From Chlorella sorokiniana (Eukaryota; Chlorophyta; Trebouxiophyceae; Chlorellales; Chlorellaceae): a stretch of DNA of 64,000 bases. Below, piece after piece: positions 10,714-22,095 of the stretch (positions within the stretch are counted from its first letter, which is position 1; every line of letters starts with the position of its first letter). A program made the position numbers and the translations under genes. The notes beneath the pieces are model-generated. The model worked only from the letters and a program-made list of their open reading frames with translations, was not told the origin of the DNA and did not search any database. The stretch spans positions 124,001-188,000 of the forward strand of contig CP084611.1 of assembly GCA_025917655.1 (NCBI GenBank). Direction: 5' to 3'.

Positions 10714-13389
10714 TCACAGCAGCCACAGGAAGCCGCAGGCGGCTCCAATGCAGAGGCCCAGGATCAGGAACAGCACCATCAGGTTGCCAACCGCCTCCGC
10801 AGCGGCAGGCGGCACCCGGGCCGGCGCCTCCACCATGGCACACGCCGTCAGGTAGCCGTTGCTGGCGCCCAGCAGCGCCGTGAGCGGGCCGATGGCGGCG
10901 GGGCCCGCGCCGCTTGTTGCCGCCAGGTGGAAGGCGGGGATGAAGAGGGCGCGGGCGAGCGTGGCGCCCAGAATGCCGCGGGGTTGCTGCAACGCGAGCA
11001 GGGGGCAGCGGTGGAGGCATCAAGGCGGGGCTCAGGCAGGCTGCCGACATCCTGATGTGGCGCGCGATGACACAAGTTAATGTCGGATGCCACGGTGTGG
11101 CCAGCAGGACGGGTCGATAGGTGGGTGTGCGTGGGTAGGAGAGGCAAATCGTTGGGGAGGAGGCGGGCGGCGGGAGCTGGGCAGGGGAGCAGCCTGCAGC
11201 AGCCTCTGCCCCTGGGCCAGCGCAGGCAGGCAGCGCCACGCTGCGCCACAACCCCACCTGAGCCGCGCCGCCGCCGCCCCCGGCAAGCTCTTGCCCGCCC
11301 AGTCGGCGGCGTTGAAGGCGGCGATGAGGGCAACCGGGTACCAGCTGCCCAGCTCCGCAGAGTGAACGTCCTCCGCCAGGACCCCGGGAAGATGGAAAGC
11401 GTGACACTGCACAGCACGGGGAGCAGAAGAAGGGCGGCAATCGGGTTGGCAAGGTTCGGCCAGCCAGAGAACCACAGAGGAAGCTGAGCGCCGGGTGTGA
11501 TGTTGATGGCCAGTGGCAGCGTGCGGCTGCAGCTGGGCAGCGGCGGACGGGGACCCAGAGAGGGCGTGCTGGCGGGCAGCGCGCGGGGCGTGCACGCGTG
11601 CGGCGAGCGGGGAGAAGAGCGGCGTGGCCGGCGGCAGGGGCCTCACCCGTATATCAGTACAAGGGCGGCGGCGAGGGGCCACACCACCGGCAGCGCCGCC
11701 CACGTGGAGCGCTCGGCGCCCAGCCCCGCTTCACCCCTTCCACAGCCGGGCGAGGGGGCGGCGGGCTGCCGTCGCTGCGGACAGCCGCGTGCAGCTCGTG
11801 CAGCAGGCCGCGCTCTGCCTGCTGCCCCGCCCCATCAGCCGCGTCGCAGCTGCCCAAGCCATGCCCCCTTGCGACCGCTGGGGGTCCTCGGACGAGCTCC
11901 AGAGGCGGCCAGGGGCTCTCCGGGCCCCCACGCAGCCACTCCGCCTCGGTCGCCCCCGCCTCCTGCGCCTCCCACCCGGCCTTGGCCGCCCCGCCGCCGC
12001 CGCAGGCGTCGTCGCGCAGTGCGGCCTCCAGCGCGGCCCGCCTGTACTGCCGCAGGCTGGGCAGACGGGGCAGTACGGCGCCGTACACCGCGGTGCAGGC
12101 GCCGCAGACCAGCGCCGCAATCAGGAAGTAGAGGTCTGCCGAGCGGCGGAGGCCGGCGGGGGTGTCGGGGAGCGTGGCCTTTGTGAGCACCCGAAGGAGC
12201 GACACCACCACGCCTGCCAGAGTTGGGTTGGGAGTTGGGAGGGGCAGGCAAACTCTTTCTCAGCGAGCGCCCCGCCTCCATCTGGCTGCAGCAAAATACG
12301 AAGGCATGCCAGCACAGCTGCAAAGCAAGGCCGTGCACGGCAGGAGGGCGAGCGAACGGCGGGTTCCTGCCGGCACACACACACAGGGCGCTGACGGCGG
12401 CGACACCTGCCGACCCGACCCAGCGGACACCTGTGCTGCGTACGTTTCGCGCAGCTCACCCGACACAGCGGTACCGGCCACGAGCGCCTGCGTGTACCGC
12501 GGCGGCAGCAGCGCGACCTCGCCAAACAGCGCCCCCTGCGCCAGCCCGTCGCACACGCCGCAGAGCGCCACCAGAAGCAGCACGGCGGCGAGGGCGGCAG
12601 AAGAGGGCGGCGCCGCGTTGAGCTGCGGCAGCGGGGCAAGGAGGGGGCAGCTGGGCAATGAAGACGAAGCAGCAGCACGAGGCACCCGCCGCTGCAAACC
12701 TGTGCAGTGGCAGCTGAGCAGAGGTGCAGGAGGGAACCGCGCTGCACGGCACAGCCCCTGGCGGGTGATCGGGCAGCGCAGCGGCAGCAGGGCAGCCAGG
12801 CAGCGTAAGTAGCAAGCAGGGAGCACGCAGCGCAGGCAGCGCATGCCGCATCGCACCAGCGTGACCGCAAGGAGTGCGAAAGTGAAGCCGAGGAGGCCCG
12901 CTATGACGCGCAGCCGCGGCCGCACCCGCCCATTCCAGTGCACCATGGCCGCTATGACGACCAGGTTGACCGGCAGGTAGCATACCGTGAGCAGGCGGTC
13001 GGTGTGCTTGCCCTGGATGGGGGAGGATGGTGGGTGCGGGGGAGGGTGCAAGAGGTCGTGGGGATGAGAGCGAGGGGCTTGCCAGCCACAGAACCACGCT
13101 TTCCTGGCAGCGCAGGGAGGAATAGCGGCACGTAGAGGGGGGCCGACGTGGGTGCTGTCTGCCTACCGCAAGCTTTGTAGTGACAGGTTGCATTTGAAGA
13201 CATTATGAATCGAGCGTCAAAGCAAAGTGGTGCAACACAGGGGCCAGCCCTCACCGGGAAGCGAGCCTCCCACCAGTCGGCGGCTGTGATGAGCACGTTC
13301 CAGGGGAACAGAGTGCCAGCACCTAACAGCTGGAAGCACCAGTAGGCTGGGTCGGCAGCAGCGCTGCCTGCACAGCGGCCGAAAGCCAT
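10714..13389 (-). CDS. Equilibrative nucleoside transporter (ENT/SLC29 family)
   Basis: Multipass membrane carrier for nucleosides or nucleobases. Exons in order: 13389-13255, 13012-12857, 12621-12460, 12213-11647, 11483-11258, 10986-10714. The first exon carries the family opening (FQLLGAGTLFPWNVLITAAD). Hydrophobic segments follow (VCYLPVNLVVIAAMVHW; ALAAVLLLVALCGVCDGLAQGALFGEV), then a long soluble loop and a second half with the typical FPGVLAED and the FNAADWAGKSLPG signature. It ends in VLFLILGLCIGAACGFLWLL. The length and order of membrane segments fit 10-11 helices. The ATG at 13389 is in frame and close to the first helix; an upstream exon cannot be excluded. The frame breaks at G/C runs near 11724-11727 and 11382-11385, and the last intron phase does not match as written, again suggesting missing bases. 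It is divergent from the SR factor gene. Substrate preference cannot be read from sequence. Confidence 0.85.
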
Positions 13390-13802
13390 AAGCAGGCACA
13401 CAAGCGGGGTGCGTGCCCCTGCTGGGAAAGGCGGGCTGGTCGCCAGAGCCCGGTGCTGAGCGCCACGGTGGTTGGGAGGCTCAACAAATGTCAATACATG
13501 ATTCACAGCATACTGCGACAGTTCTGCACTGTGCCAAGCAGGGAAAGGCTTGAACGAAACGAGGGTTGTCAAGAAGCGGAGTCGCAGTGACTGCCCACGG
13601 ATAAACGATTGATCCGCTTGCTGAAGCGCATGCCTCTACGCTGTGTGCGGGTCGCAACCTCTTCAACCCAACCTTGCATTGCCAGGTACCGCAGGCCCCA
13701 TGATAATTCCCCAGTCGCCCTCATTGTCCGTTCAACACACATAGCATCGCATTACGGGCTTACAGTCGGTGCCAGCCGACCACAGACGTTCCCTGGCCCG
13801 AG
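13390..13802. promoter_or_regulatory. Divergent intergenic promoter region (transporter / SR factor)
   Basis: 413 bases between oppositely pointing start codons. It is less GC-rich than the flanking exons and holds no open frame with a domain. It probably contains both promoters; no clear TATA box is seen. Confidence 0.5.
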
Positions 13803-15067
13803 ATGGCCAAGCTGTGGATTGGTGAGCTCCGCAGCAGCCTATATGGGCACCCTCCAACACTCCACTTTCAGTTATCTATATGAGCGTATGTCAGCGTCGC
13901 TTTGCGTTGTGCAGCCCACGACCATCTGCCCGGTTCCTGTTCGCCACCCTCTCCTCTCCTCTGGCTCCGTAACTATCTTTTCAACTACAAGCGCAGTACA
14001 GCCAGCGGTTCCGACCAGGACCCGCCAGCCTGCCCGTCCACCCCCTGGCCCCTGCCAACGCCGTCTCCAGCCGCTGGCGCCCGTCGCACTGCACGTTGTT
14101 CCAAGCATCTTCGTCTGCCACGCCTTGCAGGGAACCTGCCCCGGGCATCCCAGATCGCGATGTGGAGGATGCGTTTGCCAAGTATGGCCGTCTGAGGAAC
14201 ACCTGGGTCGCACGCAAGCCCCCGGCTTTGGCTTCGGTGAGCACTCCAGATTCTTTGGGTGCTGGTGGAATGGAGACGGGGAAACAAACAGCACATCAGG
14301 CGCAGGCTCTTTGAGTCTAACGCCCACACTGCCCCCTCGTGCACACCACCGCCAGCCGCCCTCCATGCGCCGCCATCGCGACGGCCCTCTTCCGTCCCGC
14401 CCCGCTCACCCACCCCATCCACCCGTCTCGTCCCGCTACACGCGCTCCCTTCACCTCATCTGCAACACCCACCTCGGCCCCTCACTACCCGTCTCGGCCG
14501 CAAGCCGCGGCTCCCTTCGTCGCAACTCGCCGCCGCTCCTCCCCTCACCGACCGTCGATCACCCCGCCTGCAAGCGGCTTCACGTCGTCCGCGACCCGCC
14601 ATCCCTCCTCACCCGTGTCCCGCCGCTTATCGCCTCCATCCCATCACCCATCCACCGGCCTAGCTCTCCATGCTGTGGGACACCCCTCCACCCTTTGCTG
14701 GCCCCTCGCCAGCCTCACCTTCGTCCGGCAGCCTCACCTGCGTCCGAGGCCTGAATGCCGCGCGAGGCAAGCTGCCGAGCGGGCGTGCCCGAGATTCCGC
14801 GCCAGATTCCGCGGCCAGCCAGCCGGAACCCCTGCCCGCCCTCCGCTGCGGCTGGCACACAGGTCCCCCTCCTCCGCCTCCCCGCCCTGGAACTGGTTTG
14901 CTGCAACCTGCGACTGCCTCGCCTCCCTGGGCTCCCCCTCTCCACCTCCTGCAGTCGAGTTTGAGGATCGACGGGACGCTGAGGATGCGGTGCGCGCCCT
15001 GGACGGCCGCAACGGCTGGCGCGTCGAGTTTGCGCGCTCCTCGGGGCCTCGTGAGAAGGGCGGCTAC

Positions 15068-15103
<36 letters not shown>

Positions 15104-15701
15104 TACGGCGGCGCCAGCTTCAGCGTGAGTGCTCTCCTGGTCTGCTCGCCCTCACGCTGCAACTGGCTGCTGATCATTGCTGCCAGGGTACGTGTGTCGC
15201 TTGCCGCACTGCTGGCAGGTGTGAGGGCTCCCTGGTGGCTGCATGCAATGGCGCCCAACGCCTCCTCCCCTTCTGCTGCGGTCCGGGCTGTGCAGGACCG
15301 AGCCCCCCTATGGGGGCGGCTACGATAGGGAGCGCAGCAGGCGCTCTCCCAGCCCCCCGCCCCGTCGCCGCTCCCCCAGCTACGAGCGGCCGCGGCGCAG
15401 CCGGAGCGGCAGCCGCGAGCGCCGCCGCCGCGACAGCCGCAGCCCGCCCCGCGGCGGGCAAGCCCCCTCGGCGTGCAAGCCCGCCGCCGCGCGGCCGCAG
15501 CCGTTCCCCCCCCCGCCACGTCGTCGTGACAGCCGCTCCCCCCACCTCGCCGCCGGGCGACAGCCGCTCCCCCCACCGCCCCGCCGCCGCGACAGCCGCA
15601 GCCCTCCGCCGCGCGGCAGGAGCGAGGAGAGCCCCCGCCGCCGCACCGAGAGCCCGCCCCCGAGCGGCCGCTCGCGCAGTCGCAGCCCCATGGATGATTG
15701 A
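13803..15701 (+). CDS. SR-type splicing factor (one RRM, Gly-rich linker, RS domain)
   Basis: Nuclear pre-mRNA splicing factor of the single-RRM SR class, close in layout to plant RSZ and animal SRSF3/SRSF7 proteins. Exons: 13803-13821 (MAKLWIG), about 14131-14236, 14954-15123, 15293-15701. The RRM reads [20 protein letters not shown], then [19 protein letters not shown], then [18 protein letters not shown], with the aromatic RNP residues in place. A run of about ten glycines follows, then repeated RRRDSRSP units, ending SRSRSPMDD. No CCHC zinc knuckle is visible between RRM and RS domain, unlike RSZ proteins. Two frame breaks in exon 2 (14143-14145 and 14219-14223) fall in G/C runs and interrupt an otherwise perfect RRM. 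The tiny first exon and long pyrimidine-rich introns leave room for alternative splicing, which is common in SR genes. Confidence 0.88.
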
Positions 15702-15795
15702 GGGGCCGGCGATGCCGCTCCCTCTTGGTTTGCGTTGCTTCCTGCATGCACCTTGGGTCTGCCACCTGCCCTATGAATGTCTCATTCAACCTGTC

Positions 15796-15800
15796 TGTAA
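15796..15800 (+). terminator. TGTAA polyadenylation signal (SR factor gene)
   Basis: TGTAA 95 bases after the stop codon, in the expected 3' UTR. Confidence 0.5.
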
Positions 15801-15982
15801 TGAGGTCGCAGGCTGCTTGAGCAGCACAGGCAGAGGTGGTGTGAGCAAGGTCTGAAGGGTAGGGCATCGCCAGCATGCCGTGCGGCAGGTCAGCGCGCCT
15901 TGCGAACCACCTCACGTTCGCGCTGCAAGTCGCATGGTGTCGTCATACCTCTTATTCGGGCTTCGATCGGTGTTGAGAGGCG

Positions 15983-18900
15983 ATGAAGTACGTAAAGCTC
16001 GGCGGCAGCGACCTCAAGGTCTCCATCGTGTGCCTGGTGAGAGCTCTGCGGCCCTCCATCCGTCGCACGGGCATGAAGGGCGCAATGTATGACAATGCTG
16101 CATGCACCGCTGCGCCACACGTGCGTGCAAGCTCTGCGTTGCCCCCGCTGGCCCCTCCCGCCTTGCGCTGGCGGTGGCACACGCCAACGTGCGGCTGCTT
16201 GGGCTGCATCCTGGCATCCCCCGAACTCCTAATTTGCAGACTATTAGAAACACATGAAAACAGCAAAATCGTGCATGACCAGCAGAGCGCCACGCGGGCC
16301 AGTCTATCAGCTGTCTGACGTTGGCTTTGCCACCGCTGCTTGCTCGCCGCCGCCGCTTACCCGCCGCCGCCACCTGCCCGCCGCCGCCGCTCTGCAGGGC
16401 ACGATGACGTGGGGCGAGCAGAACAGCGAGGAGGAGGCGTGGGAGCAGCTGGACTATGCGCTGTCGCAAGGGGTAAACTTCATCGACACAGGTTGGCCTG
16501 GGACAGATGCTGCCTCTGCTGCCGCCGCTGCTGCCGCCGCCCCTGCTCCTGGCGCCCCTGCTGCCGGCGCTGCGTCTGCCGCCGCAGCGGCCCCGCGGCC
16601 CTCTCAGTGCGCGTGGGGGTCAGCATGACCAGGGCGTGCCCTTGGTGCGGGGATTCGGATGGTACTGCTTGATTTTTTTGCAGGTGTTGTCCCTGGGCAC
16701 GGAGCCCCTGACTCGTCCCCCACAGCCTGCCTGCAAATCTGGTCACAGCATCTCGCACCTGTTCACTGCCTCATCACCGCCTACACCCCACCCCACCCCC
16801 AACCCCCAACCCCCAACCCCGCCCACCTCCACGCCCTGCAGCCGAGCTGTACCCCATTCCGCCGCGAGCGGAGACGTGCGGGCGCACCGAGGAGATCATC
16901 GGCCGGTGGATGGCGGCGCGCGGCTGCAGGGACAAGGTGGTCCTGGCCACCAAGGTCATGGGGGCGCCAAGGTGGGCTCTCCTTGCTGCTGACTGTGGGC
17001 GGGGGTGGCCCTGCGTTGTGACTTGGGTGGGTGCAGCCGCCGCCGGGGCCGACCAGCCCTCGCGGCGGGTGCCAGCCAGGCCTGGTTGCACAGCCCACCG
17101 CGGGGAGTTTCAAGTGCCGCCACTGGTGGTGGTGGTAGTGGTGGTGGGTGGGTTGGTGTGGGGTGGGGTGGGGCATGGCGGGAGGGACTGAGCTTGGATT
17201 CTGCCACCAATCCAGGCATTCACTTGCACAGAATCCCCCTCCCCCACCCCACCCCCCCCCCCCGAGCAGGACGGCCGCAACTTTGTGCCCGCAAACCGCA
17301 CCGTGCCGCCGACGGCCGACGCCCCCGCTCCCGGCTGACGCCCGACCAGATCCGGGCAGCAGTGGCGGGCAGCCTGCGGCGCCTGCAGACGGACTATGTG
17401 GTGGGCGGCTGTGCTGTGCTGTGCTGCGCTGTGCTGTGCTCCGCGACGCTGCCTTGTGTTGTGCAGCATGCGGCCTGCAGGCCCCCTGTGTGCTGGGCGG
17501 TTGTGCAGCTTTGTGCTTGCTCGCCGCTTGCCCGTGCCATCTGCGCTGTGCTAGCACCTTGCTCGCAGCACCCACCCACCATGGCACCCGGCTGGGCCCG
17601 CTGCCTTCCCTACTTGCCGCCATTATCAAACACAACAGCTCCCACCCTTCCCCGCCCCTTGCAGGACCTGATTCAGCTGCACTGGTGCGGCCCCCATGCC
17701 GCCTCCCCACCCCCTCCCGCTCTGTGCTGCCCCTGCCTGCCCCTGCCTCAAAAGCGGCAGCTGGCTGCCCCTCTCGCTGCGCTGTCAGCGGCGCTCTCTT
17801 GCATGCGTGCCCGCACCCCTGCACACACCGCCGACGCACTCCTGTTCCTAGCCATGAGATCAGCCCAGCCACTCTCACATCTTCCTCCGCCCTGATGCCC
17901 CAACTGCGCTGCTCAGACTCACCATTGACACACATAGTCCTGTCTTCTCTCACCGCAGGCCAGACCGCTACGCGCCCATCTTTGGAAAGAACCAGTACCA
18001 CGCGGATCAGCACTACGATGCGGTACCGTTTGAGGAGCAGGTGGCGGCGGTGGGCGAGCTCATCAAGAAGGGCAAGGTGGGTGGGTGGGGAAGGGATCCT
18101 TGTTTGTCTACGCCCTGTTTTTGTCAGACCTGCTGCTGCTGTCAGCTGCTGCCGCCGGGCAAGGGTGGTTGCGGTGCCCTTATGCCCTAGAACCTGCCTT
18201 GTCACTTTCCAGCCCTACTTTCCACAAATGTGCAATCGTACAATCTCACGCCTGGCGCAACCCGGTTTCTCACCGCCCGCACGCTTTACATACCCACACC
18301 TCCGCAACCACCAACCAGAACCACCACCACCGCCCATATGCGTCCCTCTATCCAAAACTCCTCCCCAACACACAAACGCGCACAAACACACGCACACACA
18401 TTCTCCGCAGGTACGTGCCTGGGGTCTGTCCAACGAGACCACCTTTGGTGTATGCCGCATGTGCGAGGTGGCGGCGCGGCTGGGCGTGCCGCCGCCCGTC
18501 TCCATCCAAAACGACTTCAGGCGAGCGGCGGCAGAAGGGTTGCAAGCCCCGCCCGTCTGTTTGATCGGTACTGCCCTCCCCAAAGGGTGGACTGACTTTC
18601 GTTCGCTTCTTTCTGCCCGAACCCACCCCGCGTTGCAGCCTGCTGGACCGCCGCTTCGAGGGGCACCTGGCTGAGGCCTGCGCCCCGCACCACCTCAACC
18701 TGGGGCTGCTACCCTACGGCCCACTTGCTGGCGGCACATTGACCGACAAGTACTGCGGCGGCGGGGGGAGCCGGGCGCCAACGCGCGGCACGTGAAGGTG
18801 TGCTTGCCGGGCAAGGCTTCAGTACGAAGAGGCATGGCATGCGGCCTTTTGGAAAGGGACGGTATGCCTCTCACGCGCATGACCCTGTCACTTGAACACA

Positions 18901-19648
18901 AACAGAGAATGGGTGCCCCTTGCCCTTGGGTGTGCGGCGAACACAACGCCTTCTTTCTGCTTCAAGAGCCTGTCAGCGCTCTGCCGTTTTCTTCCACCCA
19001 GCACCCTTGCTGCGCAACCCTGCACCGCAGTTTCCGGGCTTCCAGCCGCGGTACCACAGCGAGCCGTCCCGCGCGGCTGCCGCCGAGTACGCCGCCCTGG
19101 CGCGCTCCAAGGGCCTCACCACCGCCCAGCTGGCGCTCGCCTGGTGCAAGTCGCGCTGGTGGGTTGCCGCTGCGGCGCAGAGGGGGAGGCGAGGGGTCAC
19201 TGCGGCCTTGCCCGGCAGTCGCCTTGCAGGCGCCCTCTCCTTTCTTGACGCTCGTGGTCCTTGCTCCCAAACCCTGGTGAATCAACCAAACTTTCAGGCG
19301 CCCGTGCTGCCGCCACCTCGGCAGTTCAAACCTAGCCCCCTCTCGTCTCTCCTCCCTTCCGCCCCTCCTCAACAGCCCCCCCCACTCCCCCACCACTCCC
19401 TTTCCCCCGCCTCCCATTCCCCCTAAACACCCACCCACCCATTCTTACCCACCCATTCTTCAACACCCACCCACCCACGCTCCCTCATCATGCCGTGCAG
19501 GTACGTGGCCTCCACCATCATCGGCGCCACCTCGCTGCAGCAGCTCCGGGAGAACATCGCCGCCTTTGAGCTGGACCTGGGCGAGGCCACGCTGGCGGCC
19601 GTTGATGCCATCCACCTGCGCCACCGCAACCCCAACGTCACCGACTGA
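15983..19648 (+). CDS. Aldo/keto reductase, Tas-like
   Basis: NADPH-dependent oxidoreductase with an aldo/keto reductase barrel. Ten exons: 15983-16036, 16398-16491, 16842-16971, 17270-17400, 17665-17684, 17959-18076, 18411-18520, 18639-18797, 19031-19158, 19501-19648. The protein starts MKYVKLGGSDLKVS. The catalytic set is visible: Asp and Tyr in FIDTAELYPIP, Lys in VVLATKVMG and His in DLIQLHWPDR. RAWGLSNETTFGV, VSIQNDFSLLDR, LLPYGPLAGGTLTDKY and STIIGATSLQQL follow family order; the last holds the cofactor-binding end. It stops after NPNVTD. The long loop YAPIFGKNQYHADQHYDAVP is typical of Tas rather than classical AKRs. Oddities are a 20-nt exon at 17665-17684 and a GC-AG intron after 18520. 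Frame breaks in exon 4 and at 18763-18768 fall at G/C runs. The physiological substrate is unknown. Confidence 0.9.
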
Positions 19649-19966
19649 TGCAGGGGGAAGCAGGAGCGAGTATTTTTACTTTTCCCAGCCCTCAGCGGCA
19701 TCCCATGGGCTGCCGCCACAACCCAAAATGTCACCGACTGATGAGGGTGCTGCCCTGACATGCAGCAACAGGCGGGCGGGTGGTGGCAGGCTGCCAGTGG
19801 CGGCTGCCAGTTGCACGCTCGTCGGAGCTGTGCCAGCGGCCTGCATAGGGAATACCATCCAGCTAACACTGACATGCCATCATGACAGCGCAAGGCCCAG
19901 CAGGGTGCTGCCAGGTCTGTTCCTCGTTTCGTTCAAGTCTATTTGATTCCATGGCATAAAAGAAGT

Positions 19967-20113
19967 TCAATAAATTTCAATAAACTGAATAGGCCAGTCC
20001 TTGTGAGAGTCGAAACGATACGCCGGATGATGATGAACGAGATGGTTGCCCTGCGTGCCATCACCGCTGCCCCCGCTGCCGCCGCCGGGCGCCGGCGCTG
20101 CGCGTGCGACGGG

Positions 20114-20151
<38 letters not shown>

Positions 20152-21699
20152 GGCGTAGCATGTCTCGCAGGCCTACGTACCGCACAAAGGCCTTGTATAT
20201 GTCGGGCGCAATCTCTGCTGTCTCGGGCAGGCTGGGCTTGCGGCCGTGCTGCGCTCGTAAGCATCCATCCACCCAAACACGCGCTGGCGCAGGCGAGACA
20301 GCTCGATCACCGCCGCCTCCCGCTCCAGGGCGGCGGCCATCGGCGGCGGCGCCGAGCCCGCCGCGGCCTCGCTGCCGGCGGCGGTGGCGCCGCTGGTGGG
20401 TCCCCGCTCAGCGCCCTCCCGCGCGCGCCGCCGCCGCTGGCCCTCCGCCATTCGCTGGCGGCCCTCGGGGCTGCGTGTGGGGGGGAGGGGCGGTGGGCAC
20501 AGCCGCGTACCGTCACGGTTTCAAGAGCAGGCCATGTTGCTTGCATGCACCTTCCCCTTCATCACACACAAAGGCCAACAGCACCCCTGAAGCTCCCACG
20601 CACCCGACCACCTTGCCGGCGTGGCTGCGGGACATGCGGTACCGCACATCCAGCCCCCACCGCCGCCCCGTCGCCGCCGCCGCAATCTTGGCCCGCGTCT
20701 CAGGGCTGCATCCAGCGGGGAGCGAACAGGTATCGGCTGAGCCCGGCGTGCCACGGGACGACGAACTCCTCGACCAGCCGCACTGGCGTACATCGGCAGG
20801 ATGGAGCAAAGCAGCGATGGGAGAGCAGAGTGCAGGTCCATCAGGGCAAGCTGTGTTGGCCTGTGGAGGATGGAAGGGGCTGAGGAGCATACCTTTTGGG
20901 CAGGCGGCGGCGGTCCATTCCAGGATCCTTCGGGGGCGTTGGGCTCCTGCACAGCACCGAGCAAGGAAACTCGACTTCACAGGTGTTTCCGGAACGCTAA
21001 CGGCAAGCGGGTCTGGCTGGGACGCCGGCTGCTGGGCTCGCCTGTCTGGGTGTGCCGCCCGCCACAAGGCCCAGCGCTGCCGCGCGGCCTCAGCCAGCTT
21101 GCGGCGGTGTTCCTCGGAGAAGCGCCGCTTGCCTTTCTTCCGCTGCTGGGTCTCCTGCGGTGCGGACTGGCCGGTGTCCGGCTGAGGGGCGTCTGTGCCG
21201 TCGCTCTGCCTGCAGCAAGGGCGGCCGGCAGTGTGGCGGGCGGTGATGCTGGTGGCTGTGCGCCAATGCGCCTCTTCCCCGACCGTGCAGCCTCTGATCG
21301 CCGATCGTTGTACACATTTCTGCTTGCCTAGGGTGTTTGCTCGGTCCCGTTGTGGAGGGCTCCGCTTCCGGCAAGGCGGTCGGCTCCAGCTCCACCACTC
21401 GGCGCATGGCGCAGCAGCCATGCCGCCGATACGTGTTGGAGCTCACATGGCGAGTTGACGGTGATGACAGGCCAACCCTGGGGAGCAGCCGTATGCCGGG
21501 CAAACGCAGGCGCACGCGTAAAAGCTTCCAACTGCACGAATCGTGCGTCAGGAGCGATCTCGGAAAGTTCTGACGCAAATGCACCACCACTGGAGGGCTT
21601 GCGACACGATGCCGTGGTCGGCCCGCTGGCGCCAGCTGCAACAACAGCCAGCTGCGGACGGGGCACAAGCCACACCTGTCTGCATTCTGCCACCGCCAT
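19967..21699 (-). CDS. Protein with repeated NUMOD3-like motifs, probably organellar
   Basis: I do not recognise a named gene. Exons read so far: first coding part around 21699-21330, then 21209-about 20977, 20946-20893, 20705-20612, 20470-19967. Three motifs of the form S-P/E-E-x-R-x-K/R-[ILM]-A recur: KRRFSEEHRRKLAEAARQRW, SPETRAKIAAAATGRRWG and SPEGRQRMAEGQRRRR. They resemble the nuclease-associated modular domain NUMOD3, found in homing endonucleases and also, without a nuclease, in plant nuclear-encoded proteins. The C-terminal half has a helical patch (AVIELSRLRQRVFGWMDAYE), then AEIAPDIYKAFVRYVGLRD and a glycine run. The N-terminus from ATG 21699 is Ala/Ser-rich and could be a transit peptide. 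No GIY-YIG or HNH catalytic motif is visible. The exon before 20705 is unclear. It lies tail-to-tail with the aldo/keto reductase. Confidence 0.55.
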
Positions 21700-21931
21700 G
21701 AAAAGCTGATGATAGTCCTAAACCGTGCAAACCTTGAACAATATGTTTCACAGACCCTGCTTGAGGGTGTCCATGATGTTACAATGGGATGGGGGCGGGC
21801 GGCGATGAAAGCGAGTTGCAGATTGATCGATAGATGGGCTCTAGCAGCAGCCAAAACTGGAAGGGTGAACGCTCAAGCGGCACACGGCCATGAAATGAAA
21901 GGGAAGCGCATGGGTTCATAAAAGGGGGCAG

Positions 21932-21936
21932 TTACA
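21932..21936 (-). terminator. TGTAA polyadenylation signal (SRPBCC gene)
   Basis: TGTAA on the minus strand about 160 bases beyond the stop of the SRPBCC-domain gene. Confidence 0.45.
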
Positions 21937-22095
21937 GCGGACGAATGCACAGCTAAGCAAGCGCATGTGCACGCCGTTGCCCTCGCCGGCATGCCTACAG
22001 CGGTGCCACAGCTGCATCGGCCATGCTTCGTTTCTGGTTCCAAGGGGCTGAGCTCCCGACTCGCTGGCTCAGCTGCTAAACCAACCTCTGGTTCG

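Noticed and set aside
16781-18205. Minus-strand open frame of 474 codons
   Set aside because: Runs across reductase exons and introns on the other strand, whose splice joins and catalytic residues are clear.
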